From Mesorhizobium sp. WSM4311 (GTDB lineage: Bacteria; Pseudomonadota; Alphaproteobacteria; Rhizobiales; Rhizobiaceae): 64,000 bases of DNA. The stretch covers positions 716,610 through 780,609 of the forward strand of contig NZ_NSFV01000001.1 of assembly GCF_002295115.1 (NCBI RefSeq), read 5' to 3'. The notes beneath the pieces are model-generated. The model worked only from the letters and a program-made list of their open reading frames with translations, did not search any database and was not told the origin of the DNA. Positions 21,961 through 33,260 of the stretch are shown piece after piece. The position numbers and the translations under genes were made by a program. How positions within the stretch are numbered: position 1 is the stretch's first letter; each line of letters starts with the position of its first letter.

Positions 21961-22394
21961 AGTGCACCGTCCGCTGCTGTCGTTTTACAAAGGATGATGT
22001 TGGAGTGGCCTTCGGGCCATTGCGCCAGTTCGGCGATGCGCCGGAAGCCAGCCTTCTCGTAGAGGCCCGGCGCCTGGAAGTCGTGGCTGGAGACCCAAAT
22101 TCTCCTGACTCCTCGAACGGTTGCCTCAGCCACAAAAGCGCTGAGCAACTGCGTTGCATAGCCGCGACCGCGATAGGCCTCGTCAATCCACATCAATGTC
22201 AGCTCGGACGTGCTCGCCCAAGAGTAGCCGGCGGCAACGCCGATGGCATGTCCTGCACCGTCACGAATAACGAAAGCCAGTGTCCGGTCATCGGCGCAGC
22301 CCGTCGCGCGCCGGTTGTCCTCGTGAAGGCGTTCCTCAAGCAAGCTCAACTCGATCGGCGACAGATCGTGCTCGGCCTGTATGCGGATGGTCAT
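21957..22394 (-). CDS. GNAT-family N-acetyltransferase
   Basis: 145 residues beginning MTIRIQAEHDLSPIELSLLE. The acetyl-CoA-binding motif A is clear in LMWIDEAYRGRGYATQLLSA (R/Q-x-x-G-x-G/A), and FQAPGLYEKAGFRRIAEL is the usual C-terminal beta-bulge motif. The substrate is unknown. Its ATG overlaps by one base the stop of the molybdoenzyme gene upstream, so it is translationally coupled to that gene, an unusual partner. Its stop overlaps the stop of the convergent gene at 20959-21960. Confidence 0.88.
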   Translation of the reverse strand: MTIRIQAEHDLSPIELSLLEERLHEDNRRATGCADDRTLAFVIRDGAGHAIGVAAGYSWASTSELTLMWIDEAYRGRGYATQLLSAFVAEATVRGVRRIWVSSHDFQAPGLYEKAGFRRIAELAQWPEGHSNIILCKTTAADGAL

Positions 22395-23185
22395 CAAATC
22401 CCGCCATACCAATCGTAGCCATTGTCTTCCCAATAGCCGCCGCGGCCGCCGCCGACATTGGCAAAGCCGTCGACCAGCTCGATTTTGTAGAGGTATTTCG
22501 GCATCTTGTAGCCGAGCTGGCGCTCGACGCGGACGCGCAGCGGCGCGCCGTTCTCGACCGGGAGCGGTTTGCCATTCAGGCCATAGGCGAGGATCGTCTG
22601 CGGATGGCGGGCGTCGATCAGGTCGATGGTGCCGTAATATTTGATGTCGCCGGACAGGCTGCGGTCGATCGTGTCGAGGCAATGGAACATGACGTAGCGC
22701 GCCTGCGGCTTGACCACCGCCTGGTCGAGCACCAGCGACAACGGCGTGCCGGTCCATTTGGCGATGCAACTCCAGCCCTCGACGCAGTCGTGGCGGGTGA
22801 TCTGGGTGCGGCTCGGCATGTTCTGGAGTTGCTCGCGGCTGAGCGACAGCGGCTTCTCGACTAGACCCGACACCTCCAATCGCCAGTCGGCGAAGTTGTT
22901 GGCGAGCAGGCCCTTGTAGGTGTCATCGTCGGGGGCGGTAACGCCGTTCGGCCGCTGCGCCTGGCGGATGTCGGCCTCGGTGAATTCCGGTGCCAGCGCG
23001 TCACGGCCGGCAAGCAGGCGTTGCGCGCGATACGTCAGGCCATTGGCGTTTTCGAGGAAACTGCGCAGGCCGCCGCCAATGCTCAGCTGGCCGTCGAAGG
23101 CGTCGCAGCCCGACAGCATGATGCCGGAGGCGCCAAGGCTGGCGGCGGTCAGGAATTTCCGGCGGCTGATCTCAAACTTGGCCAT
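22394..23185 (-). CDS. Tat-exported molybdopterin-dependent oxidoreductase (sulfite oxidase/YedY-like)
   Basis: 263 residues. A twin-arginine signal starts the protein (SRRKFLTAASLGASGIMLSG followed by Cys), so it is exported folded; the Cys also makes a lipobox-like end. The sulfite-oxidase-fold core has the molybdenum-ligating Cys in RHDCVEGWSCIAKWTG and the family phrase GAPLRVRVERQLGYK. It resembles MsrP/YedY but is paired with a longer cytochrome b than MsrQ, so I do not call it MsrP. ATG 23185 is one base after the stop of the cytochrome b gene. Expected role: periplasmic reduction or oxidation of a sulfur or nitrogen oxide compound using quinol electrons. Confidence 0.88.
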   Translation of the reverse strand: MAKFEISRRKFLTAASLGASGIMLSGCDAFDGQLSIGGGLRSFLENANGLTYRAQRLLAGRDALAPEFTEADIRQAQRPNGVTAPDDDTYKGLLANNFADWRLEVSGLVEKPLSLSREQLQNMPSRTQITRHDCVEGWSCIAKWTGTPLSLVLDQAVVKPQARYVMFHCLDTIDRSLSGDIKYYGTIDLIDARHPQTILAYGLNGKPLPVENGAPLRVRVERQLGYKMPKYLYKIELVDGFANVGGGRGGYWEDNGYDWYGGI

Positions 23186-23186
23186 G

Positions 23187-24068
23187 TCAGGCACTCCTCT
23201 CGGTCGTCTCGTCGTCATGCGCGGGAGGGTCGGTGCGGTACCAGCCGGTGATGATCGAGCGCAGTTCGTTGATCGGGCCGGCGGCCAGGATCATCAGAAT
23301 GTGGATGATGAAGAAACCGACCAGCAGCAGCATGACGGTGAAATGGATGGTGCGCGCCGTCTGCCGGCCGCCGAGCACCTCGTTGAGGAAGGGCAGCACC
23401 GAATTCATGCTGGGCGACATGGCAAGGCCGGTGATGATCATCAGCGGCAACAGCACGAACAGCACGCCGCCATAAGCCATCTTCTGCAGCGTGTTGTATT
23501 CGCGCGTGTGATGGAATTTCAGCTTGGCGTGGTCGACTATGTCCCGCGGCAGGCGCTTGAGGTCGTCGAGGCGCGGGGCGAGGTCGCGCCTGATATGGCC
23601 GTTGACCAGGCTGGCGACCAGCCAGACGATCAAGGTGGTCGTCAGGATCCAGGCGAAAAAGAAATGCACGACGCGGGCGGTGCCGAGGTCATAATAGGAC
23701 GGAATGGTCGCCCAGGACGGGAAGCCCCGCGCCGTCTCGTTGCCCGGCGGGCCCGACCAGCCGAGCACGCCTGTCGTGTCGAAGCGGTGCCCGAAGATTT
23801 CGGTGTAGCCGCGCGGCCCGGCGCTCGTGTTTTCGGCGCCGATTTCGAAGATGGTGTTGTTGTAGCCGAAGCCGGATTGCTTACCGATATAGAGCTGCGG
23901 CCGGGCGTTGAAGATCTGCAGCCCGGAAAGCAGCATGAAGAACAGCGAAATGGCCCAGATCCAGTGCGTCAGCCGCGTCCAGCGCGACTGCCGGTAGATC
24001 AGCGTGCTGTCACTCGACACGGGAGCGTCCGGTCCGGTGGCGGATTGGCTTCTGGCAACGGATTCCAT
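23187..24068 (-). CDS. cytochrome b/b6 domain-containing membrane protein
   Basis: 293 residues with four main membrane helices. Candidate haem-ligating histidines are in RLTHWIWAISLFFMLLSG, ARVVHFFFAWILTTTLIVW and RTIHFTVMLLLVGFFIIHIL. A ~85-residue periplasmic loop between the first two helices (SGFGYNNTIFEIGAENTSAG) is unlike the compact MsrQ/YedZ. It most likely passes quinol-pool electrons to the molybdoenzyme encoded immediately downstream. Start ATG 24068 with GGGAGACGAGACAAG upstream. First gene of a three-gene overlapping unit with the molybdoenzyme and a GNAT protein. Confidence 0.88.
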   Translation of the reverse strand: MESVARSQSATGPDAPVSSDSTLIYRQSRWTRLTHWIWAISLFFMLLSGLQIFNARPQLYIGKQSGFGYNNTIFEIGAENTSAGPRGYTEIFGHRFDTTGVLGWSGPPGNETARGFPSWATIPSYYDLGTARVVHFFFAWILTTTLIVWLVASLVNGHIRRDLAPRLDDLKRLPRDIVDHAKLKFHHTREYNTLQKMAYGGVLFVLLPLMIITGLAMSPSMNSVLPFLNEVLGGRQTARTIHFTVMLLLVGFFIIHILMILAAGPINELRSIITGWYRTDPPAHDDETTERSA

Positions 24069-24165
24069 CTTGTCTCGTCTCCCGGCCTCGCGGCGTGGCC
24101 TGCGCGTTCATTGTCCTCCTGATACGTCGCGATCCAAACCGATGTTTCACCCGATCACGGATTTA

Positions 24166-24843
24166 TTACGGAGCACCCAGGCTGACGGCGAGATTGACGG
24201 CCGCGGCGACGATGACGGTGTTGAAGAAAAACGACAGGATCGAGTGAACAAGCACGACACAGCGCATATGCGTGGTCGATATGTTGGTGTCCGCGGTTTG
24301 CGCGGTCATGCCGATGACCGCCGAGAAATAGAGGAAATCCCAGCCTTCCGGCCGTTTGTCGCCCGGGAACAGCAATCCGCCGACCGGGATTTTCTTATTG
24401 GTTTCGGCCTCCACCGCATCGCCGTCCATCCAGTAGACATGCGCATAATGAAGTGCGGCCATGGCATGGATGGTGAACCAGCCAAGCGGGATCGACAGCA
24501 GCGCGAAACCAAGCTCGACGGAATTGCCTCTGTTCTTCTGATTGATAAGCAGGAACAACGAGACAACGGCGACGACAACGACGACGAGCGTCACGGCGAA
24601 GATGACCAGCACCGGCTGGTCGGTGGCGCGCGCATTCTTGCTCAGATATTTGCCGGTGAATTTGGGCATCTGGCTGACGACAAGAATGACGTAGGCGGCG
24701 AAAAAGGTATTGGCGCCGATCGAGTAGGCGAGCGGGGCGTGCAGCAGCAACGCCACAAGGAGCGCGAGCGCGCCGAAACACGCCGACATTGCGAACAGCA
24801 TATGGCGCTGCATTGGTCCCTGGATCGGGGTTTCGGTGGCCAT
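24166..24843 (-). CDS. DUF1345 domain-containing membrane protein
   Basis: 225 residues with five or six membrane helices, including SACFGALALLVALLLHAPLA and LVIFAVTLVVVVVAVVSLFL. The C-terminal phrase WDFLYFSAVIGMTAQTADTN followed by an STTHMRCVVLVHSILSFFFN helix is typical of DUF1345, a family of unknown function whose C-terminal part resembles the pore region of two-helix channels. GGTGGAG precedes ATG 24843. It is on the same strand as its neighbours but spaced from them, so probably its own transcript. Confidence 0.88.
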   Translation of the reverse strand: MATETPIQGPMQRHMLFAMSACFGALALLVALLLHAPLAYSIGANTFFAAYVILVVSQMPKFTGKYLSKNARATDQPVLVIFAVTLVVVVVAVVSLFLLINQKNRGNSVELGFALLSIPLGWFTIHAMAALHYAHVYWMDGDAVEAETNKKIPVGGLLFPGDKRPEGWDFLYFSAVIGMTAQTADTNISTTHMRCVVLVHSILSFFFNTVIVAAAVNLAVSLGAP

Positions 24844-24869
24844 GACGTCTCCACCCTCGCGCTCGGTTT

Positions 24870-25337
24870 CTAGCCGGGTGTGGCGGATTTCAGCGCGCGC
24901 CGCAAGATGCGGTCGAGTTCGCCGAGGAACCGCGAGCGGTCCTGTGGCGCGAAGGAGGCGTTGTAACCCTTGCTCTCGCCGGTCTCGCGCAGATGCTGCT
25001 TGAGGTCGCGCATGGCCACCGCCATGCCGATGGTTTCGGGCGTAAACGGCCGCCCGGTAGGCCCGAGCACATGGGCGCCTAGCGCCACCGCGCGGGCGGC
25101 AAGCGGAATGTCTGCCGTCACCACGACATCGTTGGATCTGGCGTTCTCGACGATCCAGTCGTCGGCGGCGTCCGCGCCCTTGGAGACCACGACATTGCGG
25201 ATCATCGGATCGCGAGAGGGCCGCAAGCCGCCATTGGAGACGTAGGTGACGACGACGCCGAGGCGCTCGGCGACTTTCTCGACCTCGGCCTTGACCGGGC
25301 AGGCATCGGCGTCGACGTAGATGGCGGGTGCGGACAT
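24870..25337 (-). CDS. YaiI/YqxD family protein (DUF188)
   Basis: 155 residues. It begins MSAPAIYVDADACPVKAEVE; the N-terminal YVDADACPVK with VVTADIPLAARAVALGAHVL and a following GRPFT is the diagnostic pattern of the YaiI/YqxD family, small cytoplasmic proteins with a PIN-like fold and conserved aspartates. Function is not established. GGAGA precedes ATG 25337. It is close to gfa (63 bases) but no functional link is evident. Confidence 0.9.
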   Translation of the reverse strand: MSAPAIYVDADACPVKAEVEKVAERLGVVVTYVSNGGLRPSRDPMIRNVVVSKGADAADDWIVENARSNDVVVTADIPLAARAVALGAHVLGPTGRPFTPETIGMAVAMRDLKQHLRETGESKGYNASFAPQDRSRFLGELDRILRRALKSATPG

Positions 25338-25400
25338 TGTTTCTCCGAGACGGACAGGGGCCGGAAGCGTGTCCGGCCCCTGCCTGAAATCCTGCAGCGT

Positions 25401-25970
25401 TCAGGCCGGCAAGGCGCCAGACTTCTTTGCCGTCCAGGTGGCGATATAGTCCATCAGGCCGGGGTTGAGACAGTCATATGGTTCGAGCCCGATTGTCCTT
25501 AGCTGCGCGCGAATACCATCCATCCGCTTTGGATCGACGCCGGATTCGATGATCGACGAGACGAAGGCGGTGAAACCCGGCGGCGACCAGCCGTCCTCGA
25601 CGAAGCGCTCGGGGTGGATGAAGGTCAGGCCCTTGAACGGATGGTCGCGCTCGACCGGGCCGTGCATGTGGACGCCGCAGCCGGTGCAGGCGTGGCGCTG
25701 GATCAGCGCCAAGGGGTCGACCACTTTCAGCTTGTCGCCGTTCTCGGTGACGGTGACGTCCCCGGTGCCGGCGACGGCAACCACCGAGAATATAGCGCCT
25801 TCCGGCTTCCAGCATTTGGTGCAGCCGCAGGCGTGGTTGTGGGCGATCTGGCCCTTGACCTTCACCTTGACCGGCTTGCTGGTACAAGCGCAGACCAGCG
25901 TGCCGCCGGCAAAGCTCGCGCTCTCCTTGGGCAGGCCATTGTCGATTTTCGGATGCAGTTTCTCCGCCAT
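25401..25970 (-). CDS. gfa: S-(hydroxymethyl)glutathione synthase (GFA family)
   Basis: 189 residues beginning [17 protein letters not shown]. Zinc-binding cysteines of the GFA fold are all present: [29 protein letters not shown] and [20 protein letters not shown]. The family speeds condensation of formaldehyde with glutathione (activity has been debated, with carrier behaviour proposed). ATG 25970 is chosen; residues encoded further upstream are not protein-like. It is downstream of the formaldehyde dehydrogenase gene on the same strand with a 67-base gap, forming the glutathione-dependent formaldehyde detoxification pair. Confidence 0.93.
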   Translation of the reverse strand: MAEKLHPKIDNGLPKESASFAGGTLVCACTSKPVKVKVKGQIAHNHACGCTKCWKPEGAIFSVVAVAGTGDVTVTENGDKLKVVDPLALIQRHACTGCGVHMHGPVERDHPFKGLTFIHPERFVEDGWSPPGFTAFVSSIIESGVDPKRMDGIRAQLRTIGLEPYDCLNPGLMDYIATWTAKKSGALPA

Positions 25971-26037
25971 TCTTTTCTCCTCCCAGTTGTGAACCACAGA
26001 GGTCGCAGGCCGGTCGGTCGGCGGCGTGTGGCTTGCT

Positions 26038-27165
26038 TCAGTAAACGACGACGCTGCGGATCGACTTGCCCTCATGCATGAGGTCGAACCCCTTGTTGAT
26101 GTCTTCCAACTTCAGCAAATGGGTGATCATAGGATCGATCTGTATCTTGCCGTCCATGTACCAGTCGACGATGCGCGGCACGTCGGTGCGGCCGCGCGCG
26201 CCGCCGAAGGCGGTGCCCATCCAGGTGCGGCCGGTAACCAACTGGAACGGCCGCGTCGAGATTTCCTGGCCGGCGCCGGCGACGCCGATGATGACCGACT
26301 TGCCCCAGCCGCGGTGCGAGGCTTCCAGCGCCTGGCGCATCACCTTGGTGTTGCCGGTGCAGTCGAACGTGTAGTCGGCGCCGCCGATCTGGTCGGCGCC
26401 GCGCTTGGTCATGTTGACGAGGTGCGGGACGATGTCGCCGTCGATCTCCTTCGGATTGACGAAATGCGTCATGCCGAACCGCTCGCCCCATTCCTTCTTG
26501 TCGTTGTTGAGGTCGACGCCGATGATCATGTCGGCGCCGGCAAGCTTCAGGCCCTGGATGACGTTGAGGCCAATGCCGCCGAGGCCGAAGACCACGGCGG
26601 TGGCGCCTTGCTCGACCTTGGCGGTGTTGATGACCGCACCGATGCCGGTGGTCACCCCGCAGCCGATGTAGCAGATCTTGTCGAAGGGGGCGTCGGGATT
26701 GACCTTGGCCAGCGCGATCTCGGGCAGCACGGTGAAATTCGAGAAGGTCGAGCAGCCCATATAGTGGAAAATCTTGTCCTTGCCGATCGAAAAGCGCGAC
26801 GAGCCGTCGGGCATCAGGCCCTGGCCCTGCGTGGCGCGGATGGCAGTGCACAGATTGGTCTTTCTCGACAGGCAGGACGGGCACTGCCGGCATTCGGGCG
26901 TATAGAGCGGGATGACATGGTCGCCCTTCTTGACCGAGGTGACGCCCTTGCCGACATCGACCACCACGCCAGCGCCCTCATGGCCGAGAATGGCCGGGAA
27001 CAGGCCTTCGGGATCGGCGCCCGACAAAGTGAACTCGTCGGTGTGGCAGATGCCGGTCGCCTTGATCTCGACCAGCACCTCGCCTTCGCGCGGACCGTCG
27101 AGGTCGACCTCCATGATCTCCAGCGGCTTTCCGGCGGCGACGGCAACAGCGGCGCGGGTTTTCAT
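26038..27165 (-). CDS. frmA: S-(hydroxymethyl)glutathione dehydrogenase / class III alcohol dehydrogenase
   Basis: 375 residues, a zinc medium-chain dehydrogenase. [20 protein letters not shown] is the family signature; catalytic zinc ligands are in GICHTDEFT and HEGAG, and the structural zinc cysteines in [16 protein letters not shown]. The Rossmann motif is [36 protein letters not shown] is characteristic of class III enzymes, which oxidise S-(hydroxymethyl)glutathione to S-formylglutathione and also reduce GSNO. GGAGGA lies upstream of ATG 27165. It is transcribed with gfa and divergent from pccA. No FrmR-type regulator is adjacent. Confidence 0.96.
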   Translation of the reverse strand: MKTRAAVAVAAGKPLEIMEVDLDGPREGEVLVEIKATGICHTDEFTLSGADPEGLFPAILGHEGAGVVVDVGKGVTSVKKGDHVIPLYTPECRQCPSCLSRKTNLCTAIRATQGQGLMPDGSSRFSIGKDKIFHYMGCSTFSNFTVLPEIALAKVNPDAPFDKICYIGCGVTTGIGAVINTAKVEQGATAVVFGLGGIGLNVIQGLKLAGADMIIGVDLNNDKKEWGERFGMTHFVNPKEIDGDIVPHLVNMTKRGADQIGGADYTFDCTGNTKVMRQALEASHRGWGKSVIIGVAGAGQEISTRPFQLVTGRTWMGTAFGGARGRTDVPRIVDWYMDGKIQIDPMITHLLKLEDINKGFDLMHEGKSIRSVVVY

Positions 27166-27365
27166 AGGGCGTCCTCCAAATGCGAATTTTTTTCCAAGGT
27201 TTCAGGTTTTTTCGACACGATCAACTGGAAGCTGGCGCCGAGACTGGGCCACAGCGATGAATTGGAATCGCAAATCGATTGAAAGGCACTGATTTGCATG
27301 GTCGGCTTGACCCCGCAAGCACAGGTCATAAAAGGAACGACCGACCGGAGGGGAACGACCTCAGC

Positions 27366-29378
<2,013 letters not shown>

Positions 29379-29516
29379 AGATTGTTTGGAATTCTACTCC
29401 GGCGGCCATCTGAAGGCGTTTTCTGCGCTTCCGGTGCTCGCGTACCCAAAAGTACGCCGCGCTCCAGTTCTCGAAACCACCTCCATGACTCGCCGGAGCG
29501 AATTTCGAAACAATCT
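29379..29516. repeat. 138-base imperfect palindromic intergenic element
   Basis: The ends are near-perfect inverted copies: AGATTGTTTGGAATTC near 29379-29394 and GAATTTCGAAACAATCT at 29500-29516. Both continue into CTCCGGCG (29397-29404) and its complement CGCCGGAG (29491-29498). The centre holds a tight hairpin, GCGTAC-CCAAAA-GTACGC (29440-29455). The element starts at the base after the pccA stop and could form one long stem-loop in the transcript. The arrangement is that of a dispersed rhizobial palindromic element or small MITE; no second copy is present in this window. The remaining 122 bases before dnaE show nothing beyond a presumed promoter. Confidence 0.75.
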
Positions 29517-29638
29517 CCGAGGTGAGGCGCGTGCCGGCGGCAAGCCTGTGATCAGCGGTCGTTTGTGCTGGACTGGTATCGCCCGGTCCCGGACAATACA
29601 TCTCCATCGACTCAGAGCCTTCGAGTGCGCGAGAAACC

Positions 29639-32600
29639 ATGGCGGATGACAGACTTCCACGCGATCCCTTGAAGCGCGAAGCCGCCATTGCGGCCGCGCG
29701 GCCGGAGGTGCCGGCGCGGCCGTTCGTGCATCTGCGCGTGCATTCGGCCTATTCGCTGCTCGAGGGCGCGCTCCAGCTCGGCAAGATCGTCGGCCATGCC
29801 GTGAAGGACGAGGCGCCGGCGATCGCCGTCACCGACACCAACAATCTGTTCGGCGCGCTCGAATTCGCGCAGAAGGCGGTGAAGGACGGCATCCAGCCGA
29901 TCATCGGCTGCCAGATCGCGCTCGCCTTTTCCGGTGAGAACAGCGACGGCCAGCGCGACCGCCGACGTCAAGGCCCGGAGATGCGGCCGGTCGTTCTGCT
30001 CGCCGCGACCGAAGCCGGCTATTCCAACCTGGTCAGGCTGGTCAGCCGCGTCTACCTGGAAACGCCGCCCGGCGAAGCGGTGCATCTGACGACTGAGATG
30101 CTGGAGGGAAAAGCCGATGGGCTGATCTGCCTCAGCGGTGGGCCGCGCGGCCCAATCGGCAACGCCTTGAAGGAGGATCGCCGCGATCTGGCCGAGGCGC
30201 GGCTTTTGACGCTCAAGGCGATGTTCGGCGACCGGCTCTATGTCGAATTGGACCGGGTCGCGGGCTACGACCGGGTCATCGAACATCAGACGATCGATCT
30301 CGCCTACGCGCACGAACTACCGCTTGTCGCCACCAACGAAGCCTTCTTCTCGTCGCGCGACGATTATGAAGCGCATGACGCGCTGATTGCCATTGCCGAA
30401 GGCTCCGTCGTCGCCGTCGACACCCGCCGCCGGCTGTCGCCGGACAATTTCCTGCGCAGCCAGGCCGAAATGGCGCAATTGTTCGCCGACCTGCCGGAAG
30501 CGATCGACAACACGGTCGAGATCGCGCAGCGCTGTTCCTACTATCCAAAAACCCGCAGCCCGATCCTGCCGCGCTTCACCGGCGGCGATGGGTCCGACAA
30601 GGACGCGGCCGAAAAGGCCGAGGCCGCGGAGCTGGCGCGCCAGGCGCGCGAGGGGCTCGACGCGCGGCTTGCGCTGCACGGGCCGACGCCGGGCTACACG
30701 GTCGAGCAATATCGCGAACGGCTCGAGTTCGAGCTCGGCATCATCGAGAAGATGAAATTTCCGGGCTACTTCCTGATCGTTGCCGACTTCATCAAATGGG
30801 CCAAGGCGCAAGGCATTCCAGTCGGACCGGGCCGTGGTTCGGGCGCCGGATCGCTGGTCGCCTATTCGACGACCATCACCGATATCGATCCGCTGCGCTT
30901 CTCCCTGCTATTCGAGCGCTTCCTCAATCCCGACCGCGTGTCGATGCCCGACTTCGACATCGACTTCTGCCAGGATCGCCGCGAAGAGGTGATCCGCTAC
31001 GTCCAGCAGAAATACGGCCGCGACCAGGTCGGCCAGATCATCACTTTCGGTACGCTGCAGGCGCGCGCCGTGCTGCGCGACGTCGGCCGTGTGCTGCAGA
31101 TGCCTTATGGCCAGGTCGACAAGTTGTCCAAGATGGTGCCGCAGAACCCGGCCAATCCGGTCAAGCTCGCGGATGCCATCGCCAACGAGCCGCGCTTTGC
31201 CGAAGAGGCCGAGAAGGAGCCGATCGTCCAGACGCTGCTCGACATGGCGCAGAAGCTGGAAGGCCTTTACCGCCACGCTTCCACACACGCCGCCGGCATC
31301 GTCATCGGCGACCGGCCTTTGTCGGAACTGGTGCCGATGTACCGCGATCCGCGCTCGGACATGCCGGTCACCCAGTTCAACATGAAATATGTCGAGCAGG
31401 CCGGGTTGGTGAAGTTCGACTTCCTCGGCCTGAAGACGCTGACCGTGCTGGAGACGGCGGTGAAGCTGATCCGCCGGCGCGGCATCGACATCGATCTGGC
31501 GACGATCCCGCTCGACGACCCCGAGACCTACGCCATGCTGTCGCGCGGCGAGGTGGTCGGCGTGTTCCAGGTGGAAAGTGCCGGCATGCGCAAGGCGCTG
31601 ATCGGCATGCGGCCCGACTGCATCGAGGACATCATCGCGCTCGTTGCCCTATACCGGCCTGGCCCGATGGAGAACATCCCGACCTACAATGCCAGAAAGC
31701 ATGGCGAGGAGGAGATGGCCTCGATCCATCCGAAGATCGACCATCTGGTGAAGGAGACGCAAGGCGTCATCGTCTACCAGGAACAGGTGATGCAGATCGC
31801 GCAGGAGCTGTCCGGCTATTCGCTCGGCGAGGCCGACCTTCTGCGGCGCGCCATGGGCAAGAAGATCCGCGCCGAGATGGACAAGCAGCGCGAGCGCTTT
31901 GTCTCGGGTGCGGTCGAGCGCGGTGTCAGCAAGCCGCAAGCCGACTTTATTTTCGACCTGCTGGCCAAGTTCGCCGACTACGGTTTCAACAAGTCGCACG
32001 CCGCCGCCTACGCCGTGGTCTCGTACCAGACCGCCTATCTCAAGGCGCATTATCCGGTTGAGTTCCTGGCCGCATCGATGACGCTCGACATGGGCAATAC
32101 CGACAAGCTTGCCGACTTCCGCCAGGACGCACTGCGCCTCGGCATCGAGGTTCTGGCGCCGTCGGTGATGACGAGTTTCCGGCCTTTCGAGGTCGGCGAG
32201 AACCGCATCTATTACTCGATGGCGGCGCTCAAGGGCGTCGGCGACGCGGCGGTCGAGCACATCGTTGCCGTGCGCGGCGAAAAGCCGTTCAAGAATCTCG
32301 CCGATTTCTGCGAGCGGGTCGATCCCAAGATCGTCGGCAAGCGCGTCTTCGAAAGCCTGATCATGGCCGGCGCGCTCGACTGCTTCGGCCATGACCGCGC
32401 CCAGATGATGGCTGGCGTCGAACGGATGATGGGATTGGCGTCACTTGCCCAGCAGAACGCCGTTTCCGGCCAGGCCGATATTTTCGGCGCCTCGCTCGGC
32501 GCACAGTCGCAGGCGCTGAACCTGCCGGCGACGGACCCATGGCTCGCGGCCGACCGGCTGCACCGCGAATTCCAGGTCGTCGGCTTCTATCTCTCGGCCC

Positions 32601-33166
32601 ATCCGCTCGACGAATACAAGGCGGCTTTGCAGAAGATGCGGGTGCAGAACTGGGCGGAGTTCTCGGCCGCCGTCAAACGCGGCGCTTCCGCCGGCCGCCT
32701 GGCAGGCACGGTGACCAGCAAACAGGAGCGCAAGACGCGCACCGGCAACAAGATGGGCGTCGTGGCCTTTTCCGATACTTCCGGCCAGTACGAGGCCGTG
32801 CTGTTTTCCGAAGCGTTGGCGCAGTACCGTGACCTGCTCGAAGCTGGCCGCTCCGTCGTCATCACCGTCGCGGCCGAGGACCGGCCCGAGGGCGTCAATT
32901 TGCGCATCAACTCCGTGCAATCGCTGGAGGAGGAGGCAAGCCGCATTCAGAAGGCGCTGCGCATATTCGTCAGGAACGATGGACCCGCCTCGATAATCCA
33001 ATCCCAGCTCACCCAGCGCGGTGAAAGCCAGGTGAGCATCATCGTGATCAAGGAAGAGGCCCAGGGCGAGGTCGAGATCGCCTTGCAGGGCGGCTACCGC
33101 GTTTCGCCGCAGATCGCCTCGGCAATGCGCGCCGTGCCCGGTGTGGTCGAAGTGGAGTTGGTGTGA
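29639..33166 (+). CDS. dnaE: DNA polymerase III subunit alpha
   Basis: 1175 residues, the replicative polymerase. The PHP domain lies at the N-terminus (FVHLRVHSAYSLLEGALQLG, IAVTDTNNLFGALEFA). The C-family polymerase core includes VGPGRGSGAGSLVAYSTTIT and the catalytic aspartates in MPDFDIDFCQDRREEV (about 436-449), then KFADYGFNKSHAAAYAVVSY near 775. An OB-fold domain is near 1000 (AGTVTSKQERKTRTGNKMGV). This is the DnaE1-type length; an error-prone DnaE2 would be ~1080 and accompany imuAB. Start ATG 29639. Confidence 0.98.
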   Translation: MADDRLPRDPLKREAAIAAARPEVPARPFVHLRVHSAYSLLEGALQLGKIVGHAVKDEAPAIAVTDTNNLFGALEFAQKAVKDGIQPIIGCQIALAFSGENSDGQRDRRRQGPEMRPVVLLAATEAGYSNLVRLVSRVYLETPPGEAVHLTTEMLEGKADGLICLSGGPRGPIGNALKEDRRDLAEARLLTLKAMFGDRLYVELDRVAGYDRVIEHQTIDLAYAHELPLVATNEAFFSSRDDYEAHDALIAIAEGSVVAVDTRRRLSPDNFLRSQAEMAQLFADLPEAIDNTVEIAQRCSYYPKTRSPILPRFTGGDGSDKDAAEKAEAAELARQAREGLDARLALHGPTPGYTVEQYRERLEFELGIIEKMKFPGYFLIVADFIKWAKAQGIPVGPGRGSGAGSLVAYSTTITDIDPLRFSLLFERFLNPDRVSMPDFDIDFCQDRREEVIRYVQQKYGRDQVGQIITFGTLQARAVLRDVGRVLQMPYGQVDKLSKMVPQNPANPVKLADAIANEPRFAEEAEKEPIVQTLLDMAQKLEGLYRHASTHAAGIVIGDRPLSELVPMYRDPRSDMPVTQFNMKYVEQAGLVKFDFLGLKTLTVLETAVKLIRRRGIDIDLATIPLDDPETYAMLSRGEVVGVFQVESAGMRKALIGMRPDCIEDIIALVALYRPGPMENIPTYNARKHGEEEMASIHPKIDHLVKETQGVIVYQEQVMQIAQELSGYSLGEADLLRRAMGKKIRAEMDKQRERFVSGAVERGVSKPQADFIFDLLAKFADYGFNKSHAAAYAVVSYQTAYLKAHYPVEFLAASMTLDMGNTDKLADFRQDALRLGIEVLAPSVMTSFRPFEVGENRIYYSMAALKGVGDAAVEHIVAVRGEKPFKNLADFCERVDPKIVGKRVFESLIMAGALDCFGHDRAQMMAGVERMMGLASLAQQNAVSGQADIFGASLGAQSQALNLPATDPWLAADRLHREFQVVGFYLSAHPLDEYKAALQKMRVQNWAEFSAAVKRGASAGRLAGTVTSKQERKTRTGNKMGVVAFSDTSGQYEAVLFSEALAQYRDLLEAGRSVVITVAAEDRPEGVNLRINSVQSLEEEASRIQKALRIFVRNDGPASIIQSQLTQRGESQVSIIVIKEEAQGEVEIALQGGYRVSPQIASAMRAVPGVVEVELV

Positions 33167-33260
33167 TCCGCGGCCTTGGCAGGCGTCGGCACATGCCGCC
33201 CATGTCATCGCGATCGGCATGAAGGCCGCGGACAAGCGAGCATCACAGGATCGTTCCGCC

